Shown one piece after another: positions 8,253 to 17,023 of a stretch of DNA of 64,000 nucleotides. The DNA lies in the NCBI RefSeq assembly GCF_026342355.1, contig NZ_JAPEMV010000007.1, positions 433,982 to 497,981 of the forward strand, in the 5' to 3' direction. Every line of letters starts with the position of its first letter. Positions within the stretch are counted from its first letter, which is position 1. The DNA is from Streptomyces sp. NBC_00249 (GTDB taxonomy: Bacteria > Actinomycetota > Actinomycetes > Streptomycetales > Streptomycetaceae). The notes beneath the pieces were generated by a model that did not search any database, was not told the origin of the DNA, and saw only the letters and a program-made list of their open reading frames with translations. The position numbers and the translations under genes were made by a program.

Positions 8253-10199
8253 TCCCGGCCCCGCCGGGCCCCGGCCCGACAGGACCTCCCCGTACGCCTG
8301 CATCAGGTCCGCCAGCCGCAGCGTCGCGAGGTCCTCCCGCGACGGCTCCCCGGCGAAGCCCGCCAGCCGCAGGTCCCGGTACGCGCAGCTCTTCTCGTAC
8401 AGCGTCCGCAGGAACCGCCCGTTGCCCAGCTCGTCGATCCAGCCCTGCTCGACGACGTGCCCGCTGATGCTCCGCAGCTCCTCCGTCGCCTCCTCGTCCC
8501 AGTGGTCGCCGTTCGCGTCCGCCAGCACCCCGCCGATCGCCGTCAGCTCCACCGGCCGGTAGCTCGGGAAGTCCACCCGCGTCGTGAACCGCGAGGACAG
8601 CCCCGGATTGGCGGCCAGCAGCCGGTCCATGCCCGCCGGATAGCCCGCGAGGATCACCACCAGGTGGTCCCGGTTGTCCTCGGCCCGCTTCAGCAGCACC
8701 TGCAGGGCCTCGTCCCCGTACGCGTCGCCCTTGCTGTAGCCGGAGTTGGAGAGGCTGTACGCCTCGTCCACGAACAGCACCCCGCCGATCGCGGAATCGA
8801 TCAGCTCGTTCGCCTTCACCGCGGTCTGCCCGAGGAACTCGCCGACCAGATCGGCGCGTTGGGCCTCGACCAGATGGTCGCCGCCGAGCAGCCCCAGCGC
8901 GTAGAACACCCGGCCCAGGATCCGGGCCACCGTGGTCTTCCCGGTGCCCGACGGGCCCGAGAAGACGAAGTGGCGTTTCGGCGGCTGCACCGGAAGCCCC
9001 TGCGCCGCGCGCAGCCGGGCCATGTGCAGCTGCGCCGACAGGGCCTTCACCTGCCGTTTGACCGGCTCCAGGCCCACCATCCGCTCCAGCTCCGCGAGCG
9101 CCTCGGCCAGCGCCTGCGGATCGGCCGGCCCGGCGGGCAGCCCCGCCGGGGCGCCCTGCGGGGGGACGGACACCTTGTGCCGTACGCCCTCCAGCCGGCC
9201 CGTGCCCGAGGGCGGGCCGAAGCGGGGGTCCGGCGGCTCCCCGGGCGTCGGCGGATCGGCGTCCACCTGCCCGTCCGCCGCGATGTCCTGGCCGGGGCCG
9301 GGGCCGCCCCCGCCGCCCAGGGCCACCGCCGTGAAGTCCCCGCCGGCCGGGGACAGCCCGTGCCCGGCGAAGCCCTCGGCGAAGTGCCCGCCGTACCCGG
9401 CGTGCCCGGCCAGGTCGGCCATCCCGTCGCCGTCGTCGCTGTCCTCGATGGCCGTCAGCCGGGCGGCCGTGTCCATGAACGCCGGGTCCACCCGGTGCAC
9501 CGCCCGGTACAGCGGCAGCGCCGCCGCGCTGCGCCCGGTGCCCTCGCGGGCCCGCGCCAGCCAGTACCGCAGCTCCTTGCGCTGCGGCTGCTCGCTCCGG
9601 CAGCGCATCAGCGCCGCCGACAGCATCGGCTCCGCCTGCCCGTACATCTCCAGCCGGACCCGCGCCATCCCGCCGAACAGGCCCGCCTCGATGCCGAGCA
9701 GCGGATCGTCGACCAGCGGCTCGGTGTGCCGTACGAGCTGCTCCCAGTCCTTGACCAGGTAGGCGCGGCAGGCGTGCAGGAAGCGCACCTGCGGATCGGC
9801 GTCCACCGGGGGGAGCGCGGCGAGGGCCTGGTCCAGCTCGGGGACGTGCCGGCCGTCCAGCCAGTGAGAGGCGTGCGCCAGCAGCAGGTCCCGCCGGCTC
9901 TCCAGCACCGGCTGCACCCACCAGCCCAGCCAGTACCAGGAGTTGAGCGTACGTCGATGCCGGGTCCGCTGTTCCCCGAAGCGGTCCCGGTGGGCGTACA
10001 TGCGCAATAACGCGTTCGTGGTGTCCACGCGCAGCGCGTGCAGTCCCAGCCAGGCGTCGGCCATGGCGGGATCGAGCCTGACGGCCGCCCGGAACTCCTC
10101 CTCCGCCTGCGGGTAGGCGCCCATGGTGCAGGCGTCCACCCCGCGCAGCCAGGCGAGTTCGGCCGGGGCGTGTGCGCTGCCCGGCATGCCGAAGTCCAT
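8238..10199 (-). CDS. EccA/CbxX-CfqX type AAA+ ATPase with N-terminal TPR-like region
   Basis: 653 aa. Start chosen at ATG 10199, a few bases after GGGGGA; longer starts lack a ribosome site. Residues about 1-260 are helical TPR-like repeats (for example YPQAEEEFRAAVRLDP). A Gly/Pro-rich linker of about 120 residues follows. Then comes a CbxX/CfqX AAA+ module: Walker A GPSGTGKTT with Lys421, Walker B VLFVDEAYSL, and a sensor region ending in SSRFTTRVDFPSY. This two-part design matches EccA of type VII secretion and SpoVK-like ATPases. No ESX structural genes (EccB-E, WXG100) lie nearby, so its partner is unknown. Confidence 0.85.
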   Translation of the reverse strand: MDFGMPGSAHAPAELAWLRGVDACTMGAYPQAEEEFRAAVRLDPAMADAWLGLHALRVDTTNALLRMYAHRDRFGEQRTRHRRTLNSWYWLGWWVQPVLESRRDLLLAHASHWLDGRHVPELDQALAALPPVDADPQVRFLHACRAYLVKDWEQLVRHTEPLVDDPLLGIEAGLFGGMARVRLEMYGQAEPMLSAALMRCRSEQPQRKELRYWLARAREGTGRSAAALPLYRAVHRVDPAFMDTAARLTAIEDSDDGDGMADLAGHAGYGGHFAEGFAGHGLSPAGGDFTAVALGGGGGPGPGQDIAADGQVDADPPTPGEPPDPRFGPPSGTGRLEGVRHKVSVPPQGAPAGLPAGPADPQALAEALAELERMVGLEPVKRQVKALSAQLHMARLRAAQGLPVQPPKRHFVFSGPSGTGKTTVARILGRVFYALGLLGGDHLVEAQRADLVGEFLGQTAVKANELIDSAIGGVLFVDEAYSLSNSGYSKGDAYGDEALQVLLKRAEDNRDHLVVILAGYPAGMDRLLAANPGLSSRFTTRVDFPSYRPVELTAIGGVLADANGDHWDEEATEELRSISGHVVEQGWIDELGNGRFLRTLYEKSCAYRDLRLAGFAGEPSREDLATLRLADLMQAYGEVLSGRGPAGPGRSEP

Positions 10200-10576
10200 C
10201 ACATCCCCCACAAGCCTGCCCCGTGGTGCGCGGCAACCCCCGCGCGGCACACGCGAGTTGTCCGCCCCGCCGATGAAATCAGGGCTGCATCGTACCTGCG
10301 GGGACGCACCTTACCCAGGGTGCGGTGGGTGCGGGTCGGGTGCGCTGTCCGGTGCGCAGGGTAACTCAGGGTGAGGGAGGGTGGGTGGGCCGACCCGCGT
10401 GCTGCCCGGCCGGCAGCGGCCCGGGGGCAGAACGAAGCCCCCGATCACGGGGGAACGACCGGGGGCTTCGCGTCCGCTGCGGCCTTTGCGGGCCGCGCAT
10501 TCAGAACGTACGGCCGTTCCCGGGCCCGGGTCAAGCGGCTCGGAGCAGGCCTCTGCGGCCGGGTTGGTGAGGCCGC
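10200..10576. other. Intergenic region between the AAA+ gene and the kinase gene
   Basis: 377 bp without a gene. The left part should carry the promoter of the AAA+ ATPase gene on the minus strand; no consensus boxes are convincing. The right part carries the transcription terminator at 10434-10469 listed separately. Short open frames here have no ribosome sites and typical non-coding composition. Confidence 0.5.
10434..10469 (-). terminator. Terminator downstream of the uridine-kinase-like gene
   Basis: Perfect 10-bp inverted repeat GAAGCCCCCG / CGGGGGCTTC at 10434-10443 and 10460-10469 with a 16-nt loop. It lies about 110 bp beyond the minus-strand stop at 10577, with no convergent gene to its left that would need it. 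Confidence 0.6.
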
Positions 10577-11212
10577 TCAGGCCTGGGGGAGCCCGTCACT
10601 TTCGGTGACGGAAGCGGGGGTTCCCGAGGTCCCAGCCGTCCCGGAAGTCCACTCGTATCCCGTACCACTCTGGCGTACCAGAGTGTCCGCGAAGGGGCGT
10701 GAAGGGTCGTCCGAGAAGTGCGCGAGTTCCGCGCGCTCCCATCCGTCCCAGAAGTCGGAAAGTTCGCGCCCGTCCCGGTTTCTCCCACGCCCCCAGGACG
10801 TGGAGCGAGGGGTCTCCATCCACAGCAGGTGCGCCAGGTGCGGACGCAGCGACCGCCGGCCGGCCCCGACCCCCTCGACGAGGAGCACGGGCGCCGGCTC
10901 CAGCACCCGCTCCGGGCCGAAGCGGCGCTCCACCCAGTCGTACGGGGCCCAGTGCGCGGCCCGGCCCGCCGCCAGCGGCTCCAGCACCTGGGCGCGCAGC
11001 CGCCCCCACCAGCCGAAGAGCTCCTCGTGCGAGGCCACGTCGTCCAGGTGCAGCACCGGAGCGTCCCCCAGCGCCCGCGCGAGACGCCCCGCGAAGGTGC
11101 TCTTCCCGGACCCGGCGTGTCCGTCGACGCCGATCACCCGTACGGGTCCCAGCGAGGGCGGCAGGGCGGCGAGTTCCCGGGCGAGCGACTCCAGTGACTG
11201 CTGTGCTTCCAC
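10577..11212 (-). CDS. Uridine-kinase-like P-loop protein
   Basis: 211 aa with a GTG start. Residues 24-42 contain VRVIGVDGHAGSGKSTF, a Walker A loop with Lys37. Then come LHLDDVASHEELFGWW and a Walker B-like APVLLVEGVGAG. This is the layout of uridine kinase/phosphoribulokinase-type NMP kinases in actinobacteria. A nucleoside or nucleotide substrate is likely but not shown. It stands alone on the minus strand, divergent from the C39-like gene. The C-terminal ~25 residues are Ser/Thr/Gly-rich and look non-catalytic. Confidence 0.75.
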   Translation of the reverse strand: MEAQQSLESLARELAALPPSLGPVRVIGVDGHAGSGKSTFAGRLARALGDAPVLHLDDVASHEELFGWWGRLRAQVLEPLAAGRAAHWAPYDWVERRFGPERVLEPAPVLLVEGVGAGRRSLRPHLAHLLWMETPRSTSWGRGRNRDGRELSDFWDGWERAELAHFSDDPSRPFADTLVRQSGTGYEWTSGTAGTSGTPASVTESDGLPQA

Positions 11213-11345
11213 CCGGTCAGCGTACGTCCGGCCGCGCCGTCACCCCGACACGGCCGCCCGGCTTTGCCCCGCCGCGGCGGGGAACTGGAAGGGTGGACGA
11301 GCCGCTCCACGGCACCGACCGCACCGACCCCTGGGGGCCACGCCG

Positions 11346-12728
11346 ATGACCGCACCCACACCCCGCCGCGCCCTCCTGGCCGTCGCCCTCGCGGCCGCCA
11401 CCGCCGCCACCGTGCCCGGCGGGCGGGCCTCCGCCGGCACCGGCCGGAGCCCGGCGCCCGGCTCCGGCGGCGGTGGCGCCGCCACCGGGCCGACCGTCGA
11501 CAACCGGTTCTGGTACACCTACGCCCACTGGCAGGCCGGCACCCACCGGGGCACCACCGCCGTCGGGGGCGTCCGCCCCGGACTGGAGATCGCGACCCCG
11601 GCCGGCCGCACCACCTACACCGACCCGCACACCGGGAAGGCCTCCACCTGGGAGTACGCCACCTGGACCTCCCCGGTGCACCCCTCGGCCGTCCCCGCCA
11701 CCGAGGCCATCGCCTCCTGGAACGCCGCCACCCCGCCCGGCACCTGGATCCAGACCGAACTGCGCGGCACCTACACCGACGGCAGCGCCACCCCCTGGTA
11801 CGTGATGGGCCGCTGGGCCTCCGGGGACGGCGACATCCGCCGCACCTCCGTCGACGGCCAGAGCGACGGCCGCAGCACCGTCTGGACCGACACCCTGGCC
11901 GTCGACGGCCAGGCCGCGTCCAGCGGCCTGCGGATCGGGGCCTGGCAGCTGCGCCTGACCCTGTACCGCGCACCCGGCGCGAGCGGGGGCCCCACGGTCC
12001 GGCTGGCCGGAGCGATGGCCTCCGCCGTCCCGGACCGGTTCACCGTCCCCGCCTCCGCCCCCTCGGGCACGCCCCACGAGCTGAAGGTCCCGCGCTACTC
12101 CCAGGAGATCCACGCCGGCCAGTACCCGCAGTACGACAACGGCGGCGAGGCCTGGTGCAGCCCCACCTCCTCGCAGATGATCATCGAGTTCTGGGGCCGG
12201 AAGCCCAGCGCCGCCTCCCTCGCCTGGGTGGACCGGGGCTACGCGGACCCCCAGGTCTGCCACGCCGCCCGCGCCACCTACGACGCCGCCTACAAGGGCT
12301 GCGGCAACTGGCCCTTCAACGCCGCCTACGCCGCCACCTACCCCGGGCTCGCCGGGGTCGTCACCCGGCTGACCTCCCTCACCGAACTGGAGACCCTCGT
12401 ACGGGCCGGGATCCCGGCCATCACCTCCCAGTCCTTCCGTCCCGGGGAGCTCGCCGGCGCGGGCTACGGCACGGCCGGCCACCTGATGACCGTGATCGGC
12501 TTCACCGCCGCCGGGGACGTGATCGCCAACGACCCCAACTCGGCCGACAACGCGTCCGTCCGCCGCGTCTACCGGCGGCGGGAGTTCGAGAACATCTGGC
12601 TGCGGACCAAGCGCCTGAACGCCGACGGGAAGACCGTCTCCGGCAGCGGCGGCGTCTGCTACCTCTACGCCCCGGAGCGGCCGGGCGCGGCCCGGATCGC
12701 GGCGCTCACGGCGGTCGGCGTGCTCTGA
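11346..12728 (+). CDS. Secreted C39-family peptidase-like protein
   Basis: 460 aa. N-terminal signal peptide with Arg-Arg, then an Ala/Leu core ending near ASAG. Residues about 50-245 form an unassigned beta-rich region. From about residue 250 there is a papain-like C39_2 domain: VPRYSQEI, the putative nucleophile in EAWCSPTSS (Cys271), the His in GHLMTVIGF (His379), and NDPNSA. Such proteins are exported cysteine peptidases or pseudo-peptidases. Upstream bases contain GGGGGCC as a weak ribosome site. A strong shared terminator follows it. Confidence 0.82.
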   Translation: MTAPTPRRALLAVALAAATAATVPGGRASAGTGRSPAPGSGGGGAATGPTVDNRFWYTYAHWQAGTHRGTTAVGGVRPGLEIATPAGRTTYTDPHTGKASTWEYATWTSPVHPSAVPATEAIASWNAATPPGTWIQTELRGTYTDGSATPWYVMGRWASGDGDIRRTSVDGQSDGRSTVWTDTLAVDGQAASSGLRIGAWQLRLTLYRAPGASGGPTVRLAGAMASAVPDRFTVPASAPSGTPHELKVPRYSQEIHAGQYPQYDNGGEAWCSPTSSQMIIEFWGRKPSAASLAWVDRGYADPQVCHAARATYDAAYKGCGNWPFNAAYAATYPGLAGVVTRLTSLTELETLVRAGIPAITSQSFRPGELAGAGYGTAGHLMTVIGFTAAGDVIANDPNSADNASVRRVYRRREFENIWLRTKRLNADGKTVSGSGGVCYLYAPERPGAARIAALTAVGVL

Positions 12729-12762
12729 GGCAACGGCATCCGAGGCACGGCACTGAGGCACG

Positions 12763-12807
12763 GCAGAGGGGCTGCCGGGCGGCCTGTCCGCCCGGCAGCC
12801 CCTCTGC
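12763..12807. terminator. Strong bidirectional terminator
   Basis: A 20-bp perfect inverted repeat (12763-12782 and 12788-12807) with a 5-nt loop CCTGT. It lies between the convergent C39-like and DUF4360 genes and serves both strands. Confidence 0.88.
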
Positions 12808-12819
12808 GGGAGGCCGCGC

Positions 12820-13479
12820 TCAGCGCTTCGGGCACACCTTCCACGAGAAGTGGTACTTGGTGTTGATGCTGCCGTCGGAGGAGTCCATGGCGACGAAGCT
12901 GGTGGTGTTGGCCGTGTCGGAGGTGCCGGCGTTCACCACGAGCTCGGTGTTGATGTTGAGGTTGCGCTGCGCGCCGCAGGGCGAGAAGACGAGGGCCTCG
13001 ATGCCCACGGTGTCCGAGGCCTGCCAGTCGCCCTGGAGGTGGCCGCTGAGCGAGTGGGACCGGCGGGCCGTGTCGGACATGCCCTGGAAGTAGTAGCTGG
13101 CCTTCTGGGTGGCGCTGGCGCCCTCCGCGAGGCTGGCGAAGCCCCGGTAGTCGGCCTGGGTGACGGCGTAGGTGTAGCCCTGGGGGACGTGCACGTTCAG
13201 GCCGAGCTGGCAGTTCTTGCGGAAGTCGGTCGCCTTGGCGTCCTTGCCGACCTGGGCGAGGTACTCGCTGTAGGTGATGGTGAAGGCCGTGTTGTCGGGG
13301 GAGACGGCGACGCTGGCGCTGCCCGGGCGGCAGCCCGAGCCGTTGACCTGGACCACGTCGATGGTGATCTTCTCGGGCGGTGCGGCGGCCGGGGAGCCGG
13401 GCGCCGCACCCGCGGACGTCGTGAGGGTGGCGGCGGCGAGCGCCGCGGCGGCGCCGGCGAGGGAAAGCGTTCTGATCAT
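12820..13479 (-). CDS. Secreted DUF4360 protein
   Basis: 219 aa. Start at ATG 13479, chosen for the AAGGACC site before it and because it gives a clean signal peptide (MIRTLSLAG then an Ala-rich core). The mature part has INGSGC-like VNGSGCRPGSASVAVSPDN, KNCQLGLNVHVPQGY, and two late cysteines (FSPCGAQ and SWKVCPKR). These are typical of DUF4360, a family of small secreted beta-sandwich proteins in Streptomyces and fungi. Role unknown; extracellular. Confidence 0.88.
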   Translation of the reverse strand: MIRTLSLAGAAAALAAATLTTSAGAAPGSPAAAPPEKITIDVVQVNGSGCRPGSASVAVSPDNTAFTITYSEYLAQVGKDAKATDFRKNCQLGLNVHVPQGYTYAVTQADYRGFASLAEGASATQKASYYFQGMSDTARRSHSLSGHLQGDWQASDTVGIEALVFSPCGAQRNLNINTELVVNAGTSDTANTTSFVAMDSSDGSINTKYHFSWKVCPKR

Positions 13480-13649
13480 GGTGGTCCTTCCGATCACTGC
13501 TGTGCCTGATCGGCTCGAACCGTTCCACACCCCTCGCCCCGGGACCCGTAGGCGCCGCCGTGGAGAAATGCCCGCTGGTCCGGATGGCTTAACGGGCGGA
13601 ATATGGGCATAAAGGGCGTATAAGGCTTGTCAGAGGAAGGCAGCCCACC

Positions 13650-14078
13650 ATGACCACCCATCCGAGCATCGAACACCACCCGGACCTCGCCGAGATGCGC
13701 ACTCGGTTCGAGCGGGTGACGAGTACTCCCGCCGCGCAGACCGTGGAGGCACTCGCCCTGATCACGGGCCTGTACCTGGCGGCTTCGCCGTGGATCGCCG
13801 GGTTCAGCACCCTGGGCCCGCTCGCCATCAACAACGTCATCGCCGGCCTGGCCTTCTGTCTGTGCATGGGCGGGCTGGGATCGGCGTACGAGCGCACCCA
13901 CGCGATGGCCTGGACGGCGGTCGCCATCGGTGCCTGGACGATCGTCGCCCCCTGGGCCATCGCCGGTGAGATGGACACCACCCGAAGCATCGTCAGCAAC
14001 GTCATCACCGGCGCGGTCGCCCTGTGCCTCGGCCTGGCCATGGCGGCCATGGCGGGACGCGAGAACCGCACCACCTGA
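13650..14078 (+). CDS. SPW-repeat membrane protein
   Basis: 142 aa with ATG after GAGGAAGG. There are four hydrophobic segments in two repeats, each with the SPW-type signature: LAASPWIAGFS at about residue 50 and IVAPWAIAGE at about 106. The N-terminal ~35 residues are hydrophilic. SPW proteins are small integral membrane proteins of unknown function that are frequent in actinobacteria. It is divergent from the DUF4360 gene with 170 bp between, and followed by its own terminator. Confidence 0.88.
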   Translation: MTTHPSIEHHPDLAEMRTRFERVTSTPAAQTVEALALITGLYLAASPWIAGFSTLGPLAINNVIAGLAFCLCMGGLGSAYERTHAMAWTAVAIGAWTIVAPWAIAGEMDTTRSIVSNVITGAVALCLGLAMAAMAGRENRTT

Positions 14079-14120
14079 CCGGCGCCGCCGCGCGCGGGCA
14101 CGGCGTGCCCGTAGGCCTGC

Positions 14121-14161
14121 GGGCCCCGGCCCCTCCCCTTCCCGGGGAGCGGCCGGGGCCC
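14121..14161 (+). terminator. Terminator after the SPW gene
   Basis: GGGCCCCGGCC / GGCCGGGGCCC at 14121-14131 and 14151-14161. An inner stem CTCCCC / GGGGAG makes a long GC-rich hairpin about 40 bp after the stop codon. Confidence 0.8.
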
Positions 14162-14250
14162 GCGGCCGGGCGGGGCGCCGCGGGTGACGGGCGCCACCAG
14201 TGACGATCGTCTCTACCGCGAAAGCCGCGAACGCTGGCACATTGGACGGC

Positions 14251-14403
14251 ATGACCGCACACACCGCCACCCTCTCCGCCCGCGCCCGCCGCCTCGTCGG
14301 CACCGGCGGCCCCAAGGAAGACTCCTCCTGGCTGGAGCACGTGCTCGGCTGGACCCTGGTGGTCGTCCTCGCCATGTTCGTCACCCAGGTCGGCTGGCTC
14401 TAG
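14251..14403 (+). CDS. Small SCO1431-family membrane protein
   Basis: 50 aa. The ATG at 14251 gives MTAHTATLSARARRLVG, followed by TGGPKEDSSWLEHVLGWT and one membrane helix at the C-terminus (about residues 34-50). An in-frame start 51 bp earlier exists but adds residues that do not fit the family. The pattern of Arg-rich N-terminus, GGPK, HVLGWTL and short hydrophobic tail is that of a conserved tiny streptomycete membrane protein of unknown role. Its stop codon overlaps the stop of the minus-strand remnant. Confidence 0.75.
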   Translation: MTAHTATLSARARRLVGTGGPKEDSSWLEHVLGWTLVVVLAMFVTQVGWL

Positions 14404-14609
14404 CCCTGCTGGAGGGAGTCGGCGGCGAGCCCGTACTCCCGGCCGCCGTCGCGGCCGCGCAGGCGGTAGCCGCGCAGCGAGGCCGCGGCCATCTTCAGCA
14501 CCAGCACCTTGCGCGGGGCTCCGCCGGCCAGCAGCACCAGCAGCAGCCCGCCCCAGAACGGCCGGGTGCGGCGCCACGCGCGCAGCCGCTCCCGCGGACC
14601 TAGAAGCAC
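14400..14609 (-). pseudogene. Truncated DUF6114-type remnant fused to another C-terminus
   Basis: A 69-aa frame whose possible GTG start overlaps the stop of the DUF6230 remnant. The first part (RAWRRTRPFWGGLLLVLLAGG) looks like the start of DUF6114 membrane proteins. These normally continue with three more membrane helices, and those are missing. The second part (LRGYRLRGRDGGREYGLAADSL) resembles the end of a different protein often encoded in the same cluster. An internal deletion joining two genes explains both. Family recall is from memory, so moderately sure. Confidence 0.5.
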
Positions 14610-14866
14610 GTCTGTCCGTCCAGGCTGACGTCGAGCTTCATCCCCTTGAGCCCGAAGTTCCCGCCGGTCGCGGACCGGGCGTGCGACTTCACGCCCACGA
14701 CCTCGATGTTCCCGGCCTGGAGCCCGAACCTGCCCGGCTCGCCCTCGACCCCGTCCACCCGGTCGAGGGTGGAGGCGTCCCGGCCGATCCCGGCCCGCCC
14801 TGCGCCATGCGCGGGGGACCGCGCGGAGGAGTAGCGCGAAGCGAGCGCGGCGCACAGGTCTGCCAT
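14600..14866 (-). pseudogene. Internally deleted DUF6230 remnant
   Basis: 88 aa against about 200 for intact DUF6230 proteins. It lacks the N-terminal signal/membrane segment. It keeps ADLC near the start, then IGRDASTLDRV, FGLQAGNIEVVGVKSHARS, and the C-terminal GLKGMKLDVSLDGQTCF that fits the family end. The central beta domain is absent. It lies just upstream of the DUF6114-like remnant in the usual gene order. Either a decayed pair or a strongly shortened variant; decay is preferred. Confidence 0.5.
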
Positions 14867-14906
14867 ACTGCGGGCATTCTGTGGCAGTTCGAGGCTAGGG
14901 CCGAAT

Positions 14907-15605
14907 TTGAATAATAGTCAACAGCGCGGTGGGACCGGCCGGTCGCAGGTCCGGAAGGCCGAACTCATAGCCATCGGCCGCAAGTTGTTCGCCGACACCT
15001 CGTACGACGCCCTGTCCGTGGACGACATCGCCCAGCACGCGGGCGTCGCCAAGGGCCTCATCTACTACTACTTCAAGAGCAAGCGCGGCTACTACCTCGC
15101 CATCGTCGAGGACTCCGTCGCCGAACTCGTCGCCCGCGCGGGCGGGGAGCCGGACCTGCCGAACGCCGAGCGCGTGCGCCGCACCATCGACGGCTACCTG
15201 CACTACGCCGAACACCACCAGGCCGCCTACCGCACCATCGTCACCGGCGGGGTCGGCTCCGACGCCGAGGTCCTCGCCATTCGCGACGCGGTCCGCGAGG
15301 AACTGGTGGGCACCATAGCCGAGGGCGCCTACGGGCGCCGCGCCGTGCCCCCGCTGGCCCGGCTCGCGCTGGTGGGCTGGCTCTGTGCGGTGGAGGGCGT
15401 CACCCTCGACTGGATCGGCGGCCTGGACCGGGAAGGGCAGCCCGGCAAGGCCGAGGTCGGCGCCCTGCTGGTGCGCCAGCTGCGGGCCACTCTGGCCGTG
15501 ATCGAGGAGTTCGCTCCGGATTGCCCGGCTCCGCCCGCAGTCGAGGAGATCGCGACCGGCCCCGACGATCATCGAAATCAAGTACCGGTGACGGAAAGCG
15601 CCTGA
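14907..15605 (+). CDS. TetR-family transcriptional regulator
   Basis: 232 aa with a TTG start at 14907; no other start precedes the helix-turn-helix. Residues about 15-65 are the TetR DNA-binding domain: ELIAIGRKLFADTSYDALSV, DDIAQHAGVAKGLIYYYFKS. The remainder is an all-helical ligand domain. It is 147 bp upstream of an acyl-CoA dehydrogenase gene on the same strand, so it may control fatty-acid or acyl-CoA metabolism. The divergent neighbour is the decayed DUF6230 gene. Confidence 0.88.
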   Translation: MNNSQQRGGTGRSQVRKAELIAIGRKLFADTSYDALSVDDIAQHAGVAKGLIYYYFKSKRGYYLAIVEDSVAELVARAGGEPDLPNAERVRRTIDGYLHYAEHHQAAYRTIVTGGVGSDAEVLAIRDAVREELVGTIAEGAYGRRAVPPLARLALVGWLCAVEGVTLDWIGGLDREGQPGKAEVGALLVRQLRATLAVIEEFAPDCPAPPAVEEIATGPDDHRNQVPVTESA

Positions 15606-15640
15606 TCGGGCATACTCGACCCGCCGCAGCCGCTGTTCGA

Positions 15641-15663
15641 GCCCTCCCGTGATCCGGGAGGGC
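15641..15663 (+). terminator. Short hairpin after the TetR gene
   Basis: GCCCTCCC / GGGAGGGC at 15641-15648 and 15656-15663 with a 7-nt loop, 36 bp after the TetR stop and about 90 bp before the acyl-CoA dehydrogenase start. It could be a terminator or attenuator. Confidence 0.55.
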
Positions 15664-15752
15664 AGCATCGGCTGTGAGAGCACCGAGATCCGGCGGCGCG
15701 TCCCACACCTCACGCGTCGCCGCCGTGCCCGACGAGGGAGGAGAGCGCCGCC

Positions 15753-16925
15753 ATGAACGACCGCGCCCCAGCACCGGTGGACCGTCAGCTGCCCACCGAG
15801 GAGTCCCGGGACCTCCTCGCGCTCGTACGCGACATCGCCCAGCGGGAGATCCGCCCCCGGGCCGCCGACGAGGAGGAGACCGGCCGGTTCCCCCGCGAGG
15901 TCTTCACCCTGCTGTCCGAGGCCGGCCTGCTCGGCCTCCCGTACGCCGGCGAGTTCGGCGGCGGGGAGCAGCCGTACGAGGTCTACCTCCAGGTCCTCGA
16001 GGAGCTCGCGGCCGCCCGCCTGACCGTCGGCCTCGGCGTCAGCGTCCACTCCCTGGCCTGCCACGGCCTCGCCGGGTACGGCACCAAGGAGCAGCGCACC
16101 GCGCACCTGCCCGGCATGCTCGGCGGCGGGCTGCTCGGCGCCTACTGCCTGTCCGAGCCGGCCGCCGGCTCGGACGCCGCCTCGCTCACCACCAAGGCGG
16201 TCCGCGACGGCGACGAGTGGGTGATCACCGGCACCAAGGCCTGGATCACCCACGGCGGCGTCGCCGACTTCTACACCGTCCTCGCCCGCACCGGCGCCCC
16301 GGGCGCCAAGGGCATCACGGCCTTCCTCGTCCCGGGCGACGCCCCCGGCCTGACGGCGGCCGTCCCCGAGAAGAAGATGGGCATGAAGGGCTCGCCCACC
16401 GCCCAGCTGCACTTCGACGGCGTACGCGTCCCCGACGCGCGGCGGATCGGCGAGGAGGGCCAGGGCTTCTCCATCGCGCTCGCCGCCCTCGACGCGGGCC
16501 GGCTGGGCATCGCGGCCTGCGCCGTCGGCGTCGCCCAGGCGGCACTGGACGAGGCGCTCGCCTACGCGCTGGGCCGCAAGCAGTTCGGCCACCCCATCGC
16601 GGACTTCCAGGGGCTGCGGTTCATGCTGGCCGACATGGCCACGAAGATCGAGGCCGGCCGCGCCCTGTACCTGGCGGCGGCGCGGCTGCGGGACGCGGGC
16701 AAGCCCTTCTCCCGCCAGGCGGCGATGGCCAAGCTCTTCTGCACCGACGCGGCGATGGCCGTCACCACGGACGCGGTGCAGATCCTCGGCGGCTACGGCT
16801 ACACCGCGGACTTCCCGGTGGAGCGGCTGATGCGCGAGGCGAAGGTGCTCCAGATCGTGGAGGGCACCAACCAGATCCAGCGCATGGTGATCGCCCGCCA
16901 CCTGGCCGGCCCGGAAACCCGCTGA
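15753..16925 (+). CDS. Acyl-CoA dehydrogenase
   Basis: 390 aa with ATG after GAGGGAGGAG. The N-terminal helical domain is followed by the FAD/substrate motif GAYCLSEPAAGSDAASL and later ITGTKAWITHGG. The C-terminal domain contains RKQFGHPIADFQGLRF, and the expected catalytic base is Glu370 in IVEGTNQIQRM. Full length for short/medium-chain acyl-CoA dehydrogenases. It oxidises acyl-CoA to enoyl-CoA with electrons passed to ETF. Chain-length preference cannot be read from sequence. Confidence 0.93.
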   Translation: MNDRAPAPVDRQLPTEESRDLLALVRDIAQREIRPRAADEEETGRFPREVFTLLSEAGLLGLPYAGEFGGGEQPYEVYLQVLEELAAARLTVGLGVSVHSLACHGLAGYGTKEQRTAHLPGMLGGGLLGAYCLSEPAAGSDAASLTTKAVRDGDEWVITGTKAWITHGGVADFYTVLARTGAPGAKGITAFLVPGDAPGLTAAVPEKKMGMKGSPTAQLHFDGVRVPDARRIGEEGQGFSIALAALDAGRLGIAACAVGVAQAALDEALAYALGRKQFGHPIADFQGLRFMLADMATKIEAGRALYLAAARLRDAGKPFSRQAAMAKLFCTDAAMAVTTDAVQILGGYGYTADFPVERLMREAKVLQIVEGTNQIQRMVIARHLAGPETR

Positions 16926-17023
16926 CGGCTCCCGCGTGGAACTCGCCCTGCGGCCGGCCCTCGACGCCTTCCGCGGGGCCTGCGGTTTCCGCCCGACGGT
17001 GGCGTGAGGGCCCGGGGGCGGTG

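Noticed and set aside
10434..10580. Possible small RNA or tRNA gene in the gap left of the uridine-kinase-like gene
   Set aside because: The GAAGCCCCCG hairpin fits a terminator for the minus-strand gene. No tRNA invariant bases are found around it.
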